Below, one piece after another: positions 26,171-36,500 of a stretch of 64,000 nt of DNA (positions are counted from its first letter, which is position 1; each line of letters begins with the position of its first letter). Source of the DNA: JBBSNV01 sp964458605 (lineage in GTDB: Bacteria; Pseudomonadota; Alphaproteobacteria; Reyranellales; JAQSWP01); assembly GCA_964458605.1 (NCBI GenBank), contig CAYWLS010000019.1, positions 20,904 through 84,903 of the forward strand, written 5' to 3'. The position numbers were made by a program, and so were the translations under genes. The notes under the pieces were generated by a model, which saw only the letters and a list, made by a program, of their open reading frames with translations, had not been told where the DNA came from and searched no databases.

Positions 26171-27913
26171 ATGGTCCGTAAAGTCAGTCTCCGCGGTTTG
26201 GCCAAGTCCACGCTGGGCGTCGTGGCGGTTACGTTGTCGGCTGCGTTGGTGCTGTCGGCGCCGGCCGAGGCGCAGCGCCAGACGCGCAACAACATCACCA
26301 CGTCGATGTCCGGCGCCTATCTGGCCGGACGCTTCGCCGAGAAGATGAACGACTACGGCCAGGGCGCCGACTACATCGACCAGGCCCTGCGGCGCGATCC
26401 CGGCGATCCGGTGCTGACCTTCCAGGCCTTCCGCCTGCGCCTGGCGGCCGGCCGGCTGGCGTCTGCCGTCGAACTGGCGCCCAAGGTGGCGGTTTCTGTG
26501 CCGGGCGATCCCCTGCCCAATCTGGTAATGGCGCTCGACGCGGTGCAGCGCAAGGATTTCGCCGCTGCCGAACAGGCGCTTGCGCATCTTCCCTCCGATC
26601 CGCGGCTGGGATTCCTGCGGCCCTACCTGGTGGCCTGGGTCAAGGTCGGGCAGAAGGACTATGCGGCAGCCCAGGCCAGCCTGGAATCGGCCGGCGTCGG
26701 CGGCGATCAGGGCGCCAAGTACAAGAGCTCCTCGCTCTACCTGCTGCATAGCGGACTGATCGACGAACTGGCCGGCAAGAAGGACGAAGCCAAGAAGAAG
26801 CTGGAAGCGGCCTATGCCGCGCCTGACGCGGCAAGCCTGCGCGTGGCGCTGATCCTGGCCGCCTTCGATCGCCGCAACGGCGATACCGAGGGCGCCAACA
26901 AGCTGCTGACCGAGCTTTACAAGAAATCGGGCGAGTTCGTGCCGCTCGACGCGCTGCTCAACGACAAGGCCTCGCGTCTGACCACGGTGCAGGACGGCAT
27001 GGCCGAGGTGCTGTTCGACGTGTTCGCGGCGCTGGCCCAGAGCTCCGGCGACAACGCCAACCTCGACGATGCGGCGGTGATCTTCGGTCGTCTCACCTTG
27101 CAGATGCGGCCCGACTACGATCTGGCCAAGCTGCTGCTGGGCGACCTGATGGCGCAGCAGCAGCATGTCGACGTCGCGCTGCAGATGTATCGCGGGGTCG
27201 AGGCCAGTTCGCCGATGTATTGGCGCGCCCGCCTGAAGGTGGCGGCGGCGCTCAACGAACTCGACAACAGCGACGAGGCGGCCAAGATGCTGACCGCCAT
27301 GATGGCTGAGCGCAAGGAGCGCGCCGATGCCGCCCAGGCGCTGGGCGATCTGCTGCGCTCGAAGGAGCGCTTTGCCGAGGCGGCCAAGGCCTACGACATC
27401 GCGGTCGAACGCACGCCCAACCCCGAGGCCAAGGACTGGCCGCTGTTCTATGCCCGCGGCATCTCGGAGGAACGCTCCAACCAGTGGACCAAGGCGGAGG
27501 CCGATTTCCGCAAGGCGCTGCAGCTCTCGCCCGATCAGCCTTTCGTGCTGAACTACCTGGGCTATTCCTGGGTCGATCAGGGCATCAACCTGCAGGAAGG
27601 CCGCAAGATGCTGGAAAAGGCGGTGAGCCTGCGGCCCAACGACGGCGCCATCGTCGACAGCCTGGGCTGGGCCAATTTCAAGCTCGGCAACTACGACCAG
27701 GCCGTCCAGCTGCTGGAGCGCGCCGTCTCGCTGACCTCGACCGACTGGACCGTCAACGATCATCTGGGCGATGCCTACTGGCGCACCGGCCGCAAGGTCG
27801 AGGCCACGTTCCAGTGGCGCCGCGCGCTGGTGCTCAAGCCCGATGCCGACAAGGTCAAAGGCATCGAGGACAAGATCGAGAAGGGCCTGTCGGACCAGTC
27901 GAGCAAGCAGTAA
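26171..27913 (+). CDS. Secreted tetratricopeptide-repeat protein
   Basis: A 580-residue protein with a signal peptide (hydrophobic 15-31, likely cut after APAEA) and at least ten TPR-like helical hairpins. The clearest repeats are near the C-terminus (FVLNYLGYSWVDQG, AIVDSLGWANFKLGNYD and DHLGDAYWRTGRK, about residues 455-550). No catalytic domain. Probably a periplasmic or outer-membrane-associated scaffold. It starts seven bases after ETF-QO and ends seven bases before ispE, so it belongs to that operon; the order is conserved in related bacteria as far as I recall. Confidence 0.85.
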   Translation: MVRKVSLRGLAKSTLGVVAVTLSAALVLSAPAEAQRQTRNNITTSMSGAYLAGRFAEKMNDYGQGADYIDQALRRDPGDPVLTFQAFRLRLAAGRLASAVELAPKVAVSVPGDPLPNLVMALDAVQRKDFAAAEQALAHLPSDPRLGFLRPYLVAWVKVGQKDYAAAQASLESAGVGGDQGAKYKSSSLYLLHSGLIDELAGKKDEAKKKLEAAYAAPDAASLRVALILAAFDRRNGDTEGANKLLTELYKKSGEFVPLDALLNDKASRLTTVQDGMAEVLFDVFAALAQSSGDNANLDDAAVIFGRLTLQMRPDYDLAKLLLGDLMAQQQHVDVALQMYRGVEASSPMYWRARLKVAAALNELDNSDEAAKMLTAMMAERKERADAAQALGDLLRSKERFAEAAKAYDIAVERTPNPEAKDWPLFYARGISEERSNQWTKAEADFRKALQLSPDQPFVLNYLGYSWVDQGINLQEGRKMLEKAVSLRPNDGAIVDSLGWANFKLGNYDQAVQLLERAVSLTSTDWTVNDHLGDAYWRTGRKVEATFQWRRALVLKPDADKVKGIEDKIEKGLSDQSSKQ

Positions 27914-27920
27914 CCGCACC

Positions 27921-28784
27921 GTGCTGCGGCGACAGGCGCGGGCCAAGATCAACCTCTATCTGCGGGTGGTGGGCCGTCGCGGCGACGGCTACCACCTGCT
28001 CGATTCGCTCGCGGTGTTCGTCGATCTGGCCGACGAGCTGGCGTTCGCGCCGGCACCCGACTTGCGGCTGCGCGTCGAGGGGCCGTTCGCCGCGTCGCTG
28101 GGCGGCGGCGAGAACCTGATCGGGAAGGCGGCGCGGCTGCTGATCGCGCAGGCTTGCGACGATGCCATCGGTTGCGCCAGTCCCGGCGCATCGATCGGCC
28201 TGACCAAGAATATCCCGGTGGCGGCGGGACTGGGCGGCGGCTCGGCCGATGCCGCCGCGGCGCTGGACGGGCTGAATGCGCTGTGGCGGCTGGGGCTGGA
28301 CGATGCCGCGCTCGACCGGCTGGCGCCGCGATTGGGCGCCGATGTCGCCGTGTGCCGGTTCGGCCGGCCGGCGCTGATGTCCGGCGTCGGCGAGATCATA
28401 ACGCCGGCGCCTGCCCTGCCGCCCTTCGCCCTGCTGCTGGCCAATCCCAACCGCGCGCTGGCGACGGCCGAAGTGTTCGGGCGCCTGGCGCCGCCCTATG
28501 CCGCGCCGATGCCGCTCGACGATCCGCCGCACTCGGCCGAAGCGCTGGCCCAAGCCTTGCGCCGGCGCGGCAACGCGCTGACCCCGCCGGCTATATCGCT
28601 ATGTCCGCAGATCGGCGAGGCGCTCGACCTGCTGGCCGGGCTCGAGCGCTGCCTGCTGTCGCAGATGTCGGGCAGCGGCGCGACCTGCTTCGGCCTGTTC
28701 GCCGATATCGATCAGGCGCGGGCGGCGCAACGGCGCTTGCAGGCGCTGCGGCCGCACTGGTTCGCCCGCGCCTGCGTCGTCTGA
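27921..28784 (+). CDS. ispE: 4-diphosphocytidyl-2-C-methyl-D-erythritol kinase
   Basis: A 287-residue GHMP kinase of the MEP isoprenoid pathway. The ATP loop is PVAAGLGGGSADAAAAL near residue 95, and the N-terminal AKINLYLRVVGRR-type start and C-terminal SQMSGSGATCFGLF are family motifs. Starts with GTG at 27921, seven bases after the TPR stop. Ends 11 bases from the convergent Sel1 gene. Confidence 0.95.
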   Translation: MLRRQARAKINLYLRVVGRRGDGYHLLDSLAVFVDLADELAFAPAPDLRLRVEGPFAASLGGGENLIGKAARLLIAQACDDAIGCASPGASIGLTKNIPVAAGLGGGSADAAAALDGLNALWRLGLDDAALDRLAPRLGADVAVCRFGRPALMSGVGEIITPAPALPPFALLLANPNRALATAEVFGRLAPPYAAPMPLDDPPHSAEALAQALRRRGNALTPPAISLCPQIGEALDLLAGLERCLLSQMSGSGATCFGLFADIDQARAAQRRLQALRPHWFARACVV

Positions 28785-28795
28785 AGGGCCCGGCG

Positions 28796-30823
28796 CTATT
28801 TCGGCGACACCGCGCCTGCCACGTCGCGCAGGCTGTTGAGCACTTCGACCGTCGCCTTGCCGTCCACCGGCAGGCCGGCCATCTTCTGGTATTCGCGGAT
28901 CGCCTGCTCGGTCTTGGGTCCGGTCGCGCCGTCGAGCTCGCCGCCATAGAGCTTGAGGCCGGCCAGCAGTTTCTGGATCTCGACGATGCCGGCGCGATCG
29001 AGCGGCTTGTCGGCGCCATCGCCGCCCTTGTCCGGCGCGGTGGGCGCGCCGCCATTGGCCAGGCCGTGCAACCGGGTGATGTTCTGATTGATGCGCGTGA
29101 CGTGCTCGTTGGCCATCTGCTGCGCCCTGGCCTTCTCGTCGGCGTTCAAGGCGCCCAGCAGCTCCTGCGCGGCCTGCACGTATTGGGGATTGTTGGTGCG
29201 CGCCGCCAATGCCAGCCACGACAGCGCCGCGACCCGATCGGCGGGTCCGCCGACGCCCTGGAACAGCATCAGCGCCAGGCTGTATTGCGATTCGGGCTGG
29301 CCCAGCTCGGCCGCCCGCGTCATCAGCGTCCGCGCCTGCGCGGGATTGGGCGTCAGGCCGCCGCCGCCATTGATGTACAGCAGCGCCAGATTGTGGATCG
29401 CGGTCGGCACCGGAACCGGCTGTTCGGCGGCCTTGCGATACCATTGCACCGCCTTGACCGGATCGATCACCGTGCCGATGCCCCGCTCGTACATGACGCC
29501 GACATTGAACTGGGCTTGCGGATTGCCCGCTTCGGCCGCCTTGAGCAGCCAGCGCAAGGCCTCGGTCGGATTGGGCTGGCCGCCGGGGTTTTGCATGTAG
29601 CGCTTGCCCAGCTCGAGCTGGGCGTCGACGTCGCCGGCCTCGGCCCGCTTGATCAGGTTGGGCGTGGTGTCGTTCTGCGCCACCAGTGGACCGCCTGGCG
29701 CCGGAGTGCCGGCCGGGGGCATGCCGGTGGCCGGCGTGGAGCCCGGCGTCGTCGTCAGCTCGGGCATGCCGACCAGGAAGGAAGGTTGCACGCCGGGCGT
29801 CGGCGCGGGGATGCCTGGGGGCGGCGCGGTCGCGCTTTGCGGCGCGGGTACGGGCATCGGCACCGGAGCGGATGCCGGGCTGGGCGCGGCAACGACGGGC
29901 GAGGGAGCCGTTGGCGCCGGCGCGGTGACGGCGGGCGGGGATGGTTGGGCCGCCGGCGCGGCGATAGGCGAGGGCGTCGGCGTGGCGCTGGCGACCCGCG
30001 GCGGAGGCACGCTATCGCCATCGTCGCCATCTGCCAGGAACAGGAAGTAGCCCGCTGCGCCGACGGCGGCGACGCCGATCAGGCCAAGGCCAAGCGGCAG
30101 CAGCGCCGAAGCGCGCCGCGTGGCCGCCTGGCGTCGCGGCATGGCATGCGCCAGCAGCGCCTCGCGCGGCGTGGTGGTGATTGTGGCTGTCTCGGCAGGT
30201 TCGGCGAAGATCGCGGCCTCGTCTTGCGTCGGCGGCGGATCGAGGACGGGATCCGCCGCCGTCGCCGCGATCGTGGCCGGGTCGACCGCCGGCAGCGGAT
30301 CCTGGAAGGCATCGCCGGCCGGTCCGGCGTCTGGCCAGGGTGCGGCGTCATTGCCTGCTGCCATCTCGAACGGCGCTTCCGCAGCGTCCGGCGGCGGCTG
30401 GATCGCGACAGGCCGATCGGGCTCGACCGTGTCCAGGCTCTCCTCGGCGACGGGCGGGTCCGCCTTCTTGCGCGTCCGTTTTTTGCTCTTGCCACGGCGT
30501 CGCTCGGCGGCATCGAGCGCGCGCTGCATTTCGGGGCTGATCTCGGGCGTGGCGACGTCCTGGGCGTCGCTTGCCGCGCCGGCAGCGTCTGCGGCGCTCG
30601 CCGGCGGCGGCGCGGACGACGGGTCCTGTGCTATCGCCGCCTCTGGCGGCGGCGTTGCGTCCCTGGCGGTTGCGCCAGCTTGGCTGGCCGGGGCGGTGCG
30701 GTTGACCCGGCGCATGATGGCCCGTTCGACCCAGGCTGCGAGCGGCATGCCGGCCTTGTCCGCCGCTGCCTGGGCCCGTTTGCGGGCTTCCTCGTCCACG
30801 TCCTTGATACGCCAAACGCTCAT
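28796..30823 (-). CDS. PodJ-like membrane protein with Sel1 repeats and peptidoglycan-binding domain
   Basis: A 675-residue bitopic protein. Residues 1-42 (WRIKDVDEEARKRAQ, GMPLAAWVERAI) resemble the N-terminal helix found in PodJ-type polar proteins. A Pro/Ala/acidic disordered region (about 45-235, with a basic KKRTRKK patch) leads to one membrane helix (239-262), a Pro/Ala-rich periplasmic linker, Sel1 repeats (about 390-560; GVMYERGIGTV, ALMLFQGVGG) and a C-terminal peptidoglycan-binding domain (about 605-672). This is the membrane/periplasm half of Caulobacter PodJ without the long cytoplasmic coiled coil. The next gene upstream is coiled-coil. Confidence 0.78.
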   Translation of the reverse strand: MSVWRIKDVDEEARKRAQAAADKAGMPLAAWVERAIMRRVNRTAPASQAGATARDATPPPEAAIAQDPSSAPPPASAADAAGAASDAQDVATPEISPEMQRALDAAERRRGKSKKRTRKKADPPVAEESLDTVEPDRPVAIQPPPDAAEAPFEMAAGNDAAPWPDAGPAGDAFQDPLPAVDPATIAATAADPVLDPPPTQDEAAIFAEPAETATITTTPREALLAHAMPRRQAATRRASALLPLGLGLIGVAAVGAAGYFLFLADGDDGDSVPPPRVASATPTPSPIAAPAAQPSPPAVTAPAPTAPSPVVAAPSPASAPVPMPVPAPQSATAPPPGIPAPTPGVQPSFLVGMPELTTTPGSTPATGMPPAGTPAPGGPLVAQNDTTPNLIKRAEAGDVDAQLELGKRYMQNPGGQPNPTEALRWLLKAAEAGNPQAQFNVGVMYERGIGTVIDPVKAVQWYRKAAEQPVPVPTAIHNLALLYINGGGGLTPNPAQARTLMTRAAELGQPESQYSLALMLFQGVGGPADRVAALSWLALAARTNNPQYVQAAQELLGALNADEKARAQQMANEHVTRINQNITRLHGLANGGAPTAPDKGGDGADKPLDRAGIVEIQKLLAGLKLYGGELDGATGPKTEQAIREYQKMAGLPVDGKATVEVLNSLRDVAGAVSPK

Positions 30824-30937
30824 GCCGTTACCGCCTCATGCAGCCGGGTCACATCGGTCGATCGGATGTTTGATGTCGGTGGGCAGTCTGCCGGCAAAAG
30901 CCAGCCTGTCAACTGCGGCAGGCTGCGGCAGCAGGGC

Positions 30938-32128
30938 TCAGCTTTCGAACAGCCGGCCCATCAGGCTACGGCCGGTGCGCGAGCCCAGCCGCGGGCTGGC
31001 CGGCCGTGGCGCGGGGGCCTCTCCGGCGCGGTTCTCCAGCTTCTCGATGCGCCGCGTCAATCGCACGATCGCCCGTTCGGCGGCATTCATCACCAGCGGG
31101 CTGGCTTCGATACCGCGCTGTTCGACCAGCAGCGGCACGGCCTCGCCTGCCTCGTTGCGGCGATCCAGCAGCGTGACGAGCTGCTCGACGATCGCCTCGC
31201 GCAGTCCGGGGATGTCGCCGGCCGGCAGCGCCATCGGGGCGAACGGATCGCCAGCCGGCGGCGCGACCGGTGGCGTCGTTTGTGCGTCCAGCCGCGCCTG
31301 CAGGCGGGCTTCGAGTTCGGCTGCGAGGCGCGACAGGCGCTGCTCGACGATTGGGTCCAGCTCGCGTTGCAGGACGAGCGGCTCGACCGTCGGCGCGGCT
31401 TGCGCCGCCCGGGATTGCGCGCCGCCGTCCAGCGGCCATTCGGCGTCCGCGTTCTCGCCCGCGATCCTCGACCGCTGCTCGAGCGCCTCCAGCCGACGGC
31501 GCAATTCGTCGTCGATCGGGGCCGCATCGCGGCGCGTCAGCGTATGCAGATGGGCATCCAGCCTGTCGAGACGGTCTTGCAGCGGCTGGAATTGCGCCTC
31601 GGACATGTCCGACGGCGAAGGCCGTTCGGACTCGATTCTGGCCAGGCGCTGCTCGAGCGCCGCCATGCTGGCCGAAAGGGCGCCTTGTTGCTCGGCATGG
31701 TGCTGCAAAGCTTCGATCGGCTGGCGCACCGCAGCCAGCCCGGCCAGCGCTTCGTCGATGCGGCGGCCGAGCACGGCAATGTCGCGCGCCAGTCCGGCGG
31801 CGCTGGCCACGGTCGCCTTGCCGGTGCGATCGATGCGTTCGAGCAGCGAGTGCTGGGCCTGCTCGATCGCCTGCCGGCCGCGCCGCTCGGCTTCGGCGTA
31901 GATCGATTCCGCGTCGACATGCCTGAAGCGCGGCATGCCGGCGACGCCGATCTCCGAGGCGACCACCGTGAGCGACTGTTCCAGCGCCCCCAGCCGCTCG
32001 GCCAATTGCGACAGCGGTCGCGACGGATCCTGCGCGGCGCCGACCGGTGCGAAGCTGGCGCCCGGCGAGGCCTCGTCGCCAGCTCGCGCCGATCCGCGCC
32101 CGGACTGATTTTGCAAATCCACAGCCAT
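30938..32128 (-). CDS. Coiled-coil protein upstream of the PodJ-like gene
   Basis: A 396-residue protein without signal peptide or membrane segment. Residues 30-330 are rich in Ala/Glu/Arg/Leu with heptad-like stretches (LAERLGALEQ, IERIDRTGKA-type pattern, LARRIEKLEN-type near 360). The C-terminus carries Pro/Arg-rich ends and MGRLFES. It is probably a cytoplasmic scaffold. It lies 114 bases upstream of the Sel1/peptidoglycan-binding gene on the same strand. ATG at 32128 is used; GTG at 32149 is in frame. Family not recognised with confidence. Confidence 0.65.
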   Translation of the reverse strand: MAVDLQNQSGRGSARAGDEASPGASFAPVGAAQDPSRPLSQLAERLGALEQSLTVVASEIGVAGMPRFRHVDAESIYAEAERRGRQAIEQAQHSLLERIDRTGKATVASAAGLARDIAVLGRRIDEALAGLAAVRQPIEALQHHAEQQGALSASMAALEQRLARIESERPSPSDMSEAQFQPLQDRLDRLDAHLHTLTRRDAAPIDDELRRRLEALEQRSRIAGENADAEWPLDGGAQSRAAQAAPTVEPLVLQRELDPIVEQRLSRLAAELEARLQARLDAQTTPPVAPPAGDPFAPMALPAGDIPGLREAIVEQLVTLLDRRNEAGEAVPLLVEQRGIEASPLVMNAAERAIVRLTRRIEKLENRAGEAPAPRPASPRLGSRTGRSLMGRLFES

Positions 32129-32258
32129 GACCGAAGCCGCCGCTCCCACGCCGCGTCGATAGCATTAGGCAATCGACAGGTTTCTGGATGAAACCATGGC
32201 TGCGGTCGGGATGCCAGTGGGCTGATCACATTTACGACAGGGCTCCTGCCAAGGCCGG

Positions 32259-33314
32259 TCAGGGCACGCGCAGGCGATGCGCCAGGATCAGGCTCAGGGT
32301 CAGCAGGGTCAGGGCGCCGGCCTGGTGCAGGGTGGCGACCGCTACCGGCACGCCCAGCAGCAGGGTGGATATGCCCAGCCCAAGCTGGATCAGCGCCATC
32401 AGCGCCACCGCATTGGCCGCCATGCGGGCGGGGTGGCTGAGGCGTGGCGTCTTGCGGATGCGCCACCACAGCAGCAGCGCCAGCAGCACCGCCGCTTCGG
32501 CCAGACAGCGGTGCTGGAACTGCACCATGGTCTGGTTCTCGAAATGGTTGAGGAAGCCCAGTTGCGGATCGTACGCGCCCGGCGGCAGGAAATAGCCGGA
32601 CATGTCGGGGAAGGTCTCGTGCACCAGCCCGGCGTGGAGACCGGCGACGAAGGCGCCCGAGATCATCACGAAGAAGATATAGCCGGCATAGGCGCAGACC
32701 AGCCGGTAACCCGGTCGCGCCGGCCGCACGCGCTGCTCGATCAGGCCGAGCGCGGTCCACACGATGTAAGCGTAGATCGTCACGGCGGTGCCCAGATGCA
32801 GCGCCAGCCGGTACTGGCTGACGCTGGGCCGGTCGACCAGGCCGCTTTCCACCATGAACCAGCCGATCGCGCCCTGCAGCCCGCCCAGCAGCAGCATTGC
32901 GACCAGATGCGGCACCAGCTTCTTCGGCACGTAGCGCTTCCACAGGAACCACACCATCGGCACGAAGAAGGCCAGGCCGATCAGCCGGCCCAGCACGCGA
33001 TGGATGAATTCGAGCCAGAAGATGTGCTGGAACTGCAGCAGGCTCATGCCTTCGTTGAGCTGCCTGTATTCGGGTGACTGCTGGTACTTGGCGAATTCGC
33101 TCTGCCAGGCGTCCAGCGACAGCGGCGGGATCCAGCCGGTGAACGGCTTCCACTCGACGATCGACAGGCCCGATTCGGTAAGCCGCGTCAGCGCGCCGAT
33201 CACCGTCATCAGAAAGATCATGGCGGCGACCACGAACAGCCAGCGCGCGATCGCCCGCTTGCGCGCGGGAATCGGCGATGGATCGGCCAGTGGCAGGGCG
33301 GCGAGATCGGTCAT
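32259..33314 (-). CDS. ctaA: Heme A synthase (COX15/CtaA)
   Basis: A 351-residue membrane protein with about eight helices. Heme-binding histidines are in HRVLGR, HLGTAVT, FQHRCLAE and TLHQAGA. It oxidises heme O to heme A for aa3-type cytochrome oxidase, so the organism respires with one. ATG at 33314. Divergent from the large flavoprotein. A 5-kb open frame continues upstream on this strand opposite that gene but is a shadow. Confidence 0.95.
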   Translation of the reverse strand: MTDLAALPLADPSPIPARKRAIARWLFVVAAMIFLMTVIGALTRLTESGLSIVEWKPFTGWIPPLSLDAWQSEFAKYQQSPEYRQLNEGMSLLQFQHIFWLEFIHRVLGRLIGLAFFVPMVWFLWKRYVPKKLVPHLVAMLLLGGLQGAIGWFMVESGLVDRPSVSQYRLALHLGTAVTIYAYIVWTALGLIEQRVRPARPGYRLVCAYAGYIFFVMISGAFVAGLHAGLVHETFPDMSGYFLPPGAYDPQLGFLNHFENQTMVQFQHRCLAEAAVLLALLLWWRIRKTPRLSHPARMAANAVALMALIQLGLGISTLLLGVPVAVATLHQAGALTLLTLSLILAHRLRVP

Positions 33315-33509
33315 GTTTCGATGGCCAAGGAATAAGGGAAAACGGCGCAAAATCCCGGGGAATTTTTGCGACAGATGGTCGCCCTGAGCCGTCCGATCCG
33401 GGGCCGTGGCGCGCTGGACACGGCGCGGCGATAATGCCAAAAAACTCGCCCTTGCCGATCGGGAATATGTCCCGCATGCCGGCAAATCCCTGTCGCAATT
33501 GTGGTTGCC

Positions 33510-36500
33510 ATGGCCGATCTGGCGCTCAAGCACGGACTGACTTTCGCCGATCTCTACGCGCGCGAGGGGCTGGTGCGCCTCGATGCCGCCTTCGTCGGCT
33601 GGCTGCGCGGCGCCGATGTCGAGCTGCACAACCGCCTGATGGCCGGTCGGGCCGATCCCCGCGCCCTGGAGAACAAGGACCAGTCGGCGCTGCTGATCGC
33701 GCTGGCGCCGCACCTGGAAGACTTCCTGGCCGATCTGTTCGGCGTCGGCGCCGAGGCCAAGGCATTGCGCGCCGTCCACCAGGCGCTGGCGCCGCTCTAC
33801 GATTGCAAGCGGCTGTTCGTGCAGCGCCAGGCGGCCAAGGCGGTGAAACCCGGCGAAGCCGACAGCATCGACGCCGATGCGATGCTGGCCGCGCTGGGCA
33901 TGCGGCCGCCGGCCGACAACGGCGATCTCGATGCCTGGGAACTGGCCTTCGCCCGTCAATGGGCCGGCTGGATGGTCGACGAGGGCGGCAACGCCGAGCC
34001 TCTGGCCAAGGCGCTGCGCTATGCTGGCTGGGCGCTGCACGCGCCGGCCGGCAAGGCGCGCCATCGCAAAGGCATCCTGTTCAAGGCGCCGCACAAGCTC
34101 GACTTCAACCGGCTGGTGCCGGTCGAGACCGAAATGGTCCATGGCGTGACGCAGATGCGCCTGCCGCGGCCGATGTGGCGTCAGCGCGACGGCTTCGGCC
34201 TGACCGATGCCGGCTTCGATCTGAGCCGCGCGCTCGACAACGCGCAGTACTGCATCTACTGCCACAACCAGGGCAAGGATTCCTGCTCGCGCGGCCTGCC
34301 CGACCGCAAGGCCGGCGGCTACGCCAAGAGCCCGTTCGGCGTCACCCTGGCCGGCTGTCCGCTCGAGGAAAAGATTTCCGAGATGAACCTGGTCAAGGCC
34401 GACGGCTATTCGATCGGCGCCCTGGCCATCGTCGCGGTCGACAACCCGCTGTGCGCCGCCACCGGCCATCGCATCTGCAACGACTGCATGAAGGCCTGCA
34501 TCTACCAGAAGCAGGAGCCGGTCGACATCCCGCAGATCGAGACCCGCACCTTGAAGGACGTGCTGAGCCTGCCCTGGGGCTTCGAGATCTATTCGCTGCT
34601 GACGCGCTGGAACCCGCTCGACCTGGCCCGTCCGCTGCCGCGCGAAGAAAGCGGCCGCACGGTGCTGGTGGTCGGGCTGGGCCCGGCCGGCTTCAACCTG
34701 TCGCATCACCTGATGAACGATGGCCATCACGTGGTGGCGATCGACGGGCTGAAGATCGAGCCGCTCGACCCCAAGGTGTCGGGCGTCGATGTCGCCGGCC
34801 AGCGCACCGCCTTCGCGCCGATCCGCTCGATGGAGCAGATCGCCGAGAATTTGGACGAGCGCACCATGGCCGGCTTCGGCGGCGTCGCCGAATACGGCAT
34901 CACCGTGCGCTGGGACAAGAACTTCCTGAAGATCGTGCGCCTGCTGCTGGAGCGGCGTGCCCAATTCGCCATGACCGGCGGCGTGCGCTTCGGCGGCACC
35001 GTCGGCATCGAGAGCGCCTTCGCCATGGGCTTCGACCACATCGCGCTGTGCGCCGGCGCCGGCAAGCCGACCTACGTGACCATGCCCAACGGGCTGGCGC
35101 GCGGCGTGCGCCAGGCATCCGATTTCCTGATGGCGCTGCAGCTCACCGGCGCGGCCAAGAAGGATTCGCTGGCCAATCTGCAACTGCGCCTGCCGGTGGT
35201 GGTGATCGGCGGCGGCCTGACCGCGATCGACACCGCCACCGAATCGCTGGCCTATTATGCGGTGCAGGTCGAGAAATTCCTCAGCCGCTTCGAGACCCTG
35301 GCGCAGGAGAAGGGCGAGGAAGCCGCCCGCGCCGCCTGGAGCGAGGAGGAGCGGGCGATCGGCGACGAATTCATCGCCCATGCCCGCGCCATCCGCGCCG
35401 AGCGCGATGCCGCTGCGCGCGAGGGCCGGCCGCCCCGGCTGGCCGAGCTGATCGATTCGTGGGGCGGCGTGACGGTGGCCTATCGCCGGCGCCTGATCGA
35501 TTCGCCGTCCTATACCTTGAACCACGAGGAAGTGCACAAGGCGCTGGAAGAGGGCATAAGCTTCGCCGAGAACGTCACGCCCGTGGCGGTCGAGATCGAT
35601 CGCTTCGGCCATGCCGCCGCGCTCAAGGTGCAGGTGCGCGAGGGCGAGGCGGTGCACGATCGCACTTTGTCGGCGCGCGCCATCCTGGTGGCGGCCGGCA
35701 CCCAGCCCAACACCGTGCTGGGCCGCGAGGATCCCGATCACGTCGAACTCGACGGCAAATATTTCCAGGCCTTCGACGAAGACGGCAACAAGGTCACGCC
35801 CGAGCGCATCGCCAAGCCGCAGGCGGTGCGGGTGCTGATGCATATCGCGCCGGACGGAAGGGCGGTGTCGTTCTTTGGCGACCTGCACCCGTCCTTCGCC
35901 GGCAATGTCGTCAAGGCGATGGCCAGCACCAAGCAGGGCCATCCGGTGGTGTCGCGCATGCTGGCGCGCCTGCCGGCGGTATCGGGCGATCCGCGCGCGC
36001 TGCTGGCCCGGGTCAATGCCGAATGGCGCGCCACGGTGCATGCGGTCAATCGCCTGACGCCGACCATCGTCGAGGTGGTGGTCAGGGCGCCGGCGGCGGC
36101 GCGGGCCTTCGCGCCCGGCCAGTTCTATCGCCTGCAGAATTTCGAGACGCTCTCCCGGCGGTCCAACGCCACCAGCCTGACTATGGAAGGCCTGGCGCTG
36201 ACCGGCGCCTGGGTCGATCGCGAGCAGGGCCTGCTGTCGACCATCGTGCTGGAGATGGGCGGCTCGTCGGATCTGTGCGCGCTGCTGAAGCCGGGCGAAC
36301 CGGTGATCCTGATGGGCCCGACCGGCGCGCCGACCGAGATTCCCCAAGGCGAAAGCGTGGTGCTGGTGGGCGGCGGGCTGGGCAACGCGGTGCTGTTCTC
36401 GATCGGCCAGGCGCTGCGCGCGGCGGGCTGCAAGGTGCTGTATTTCGCCGGCTACAAGCGCGTGATCGACCGCTACAAGGTCGAGGAGATCGAGCGCGCC

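Noticed and set aside
28154..32191. A 1345-codon plus-strand frame opposite the PodJ-like and coiled-coil genes
   Set aside because: Composition is that of a shadow frame (Arg/Gly/Ala/His). The minus-strand frames have recognised domains.
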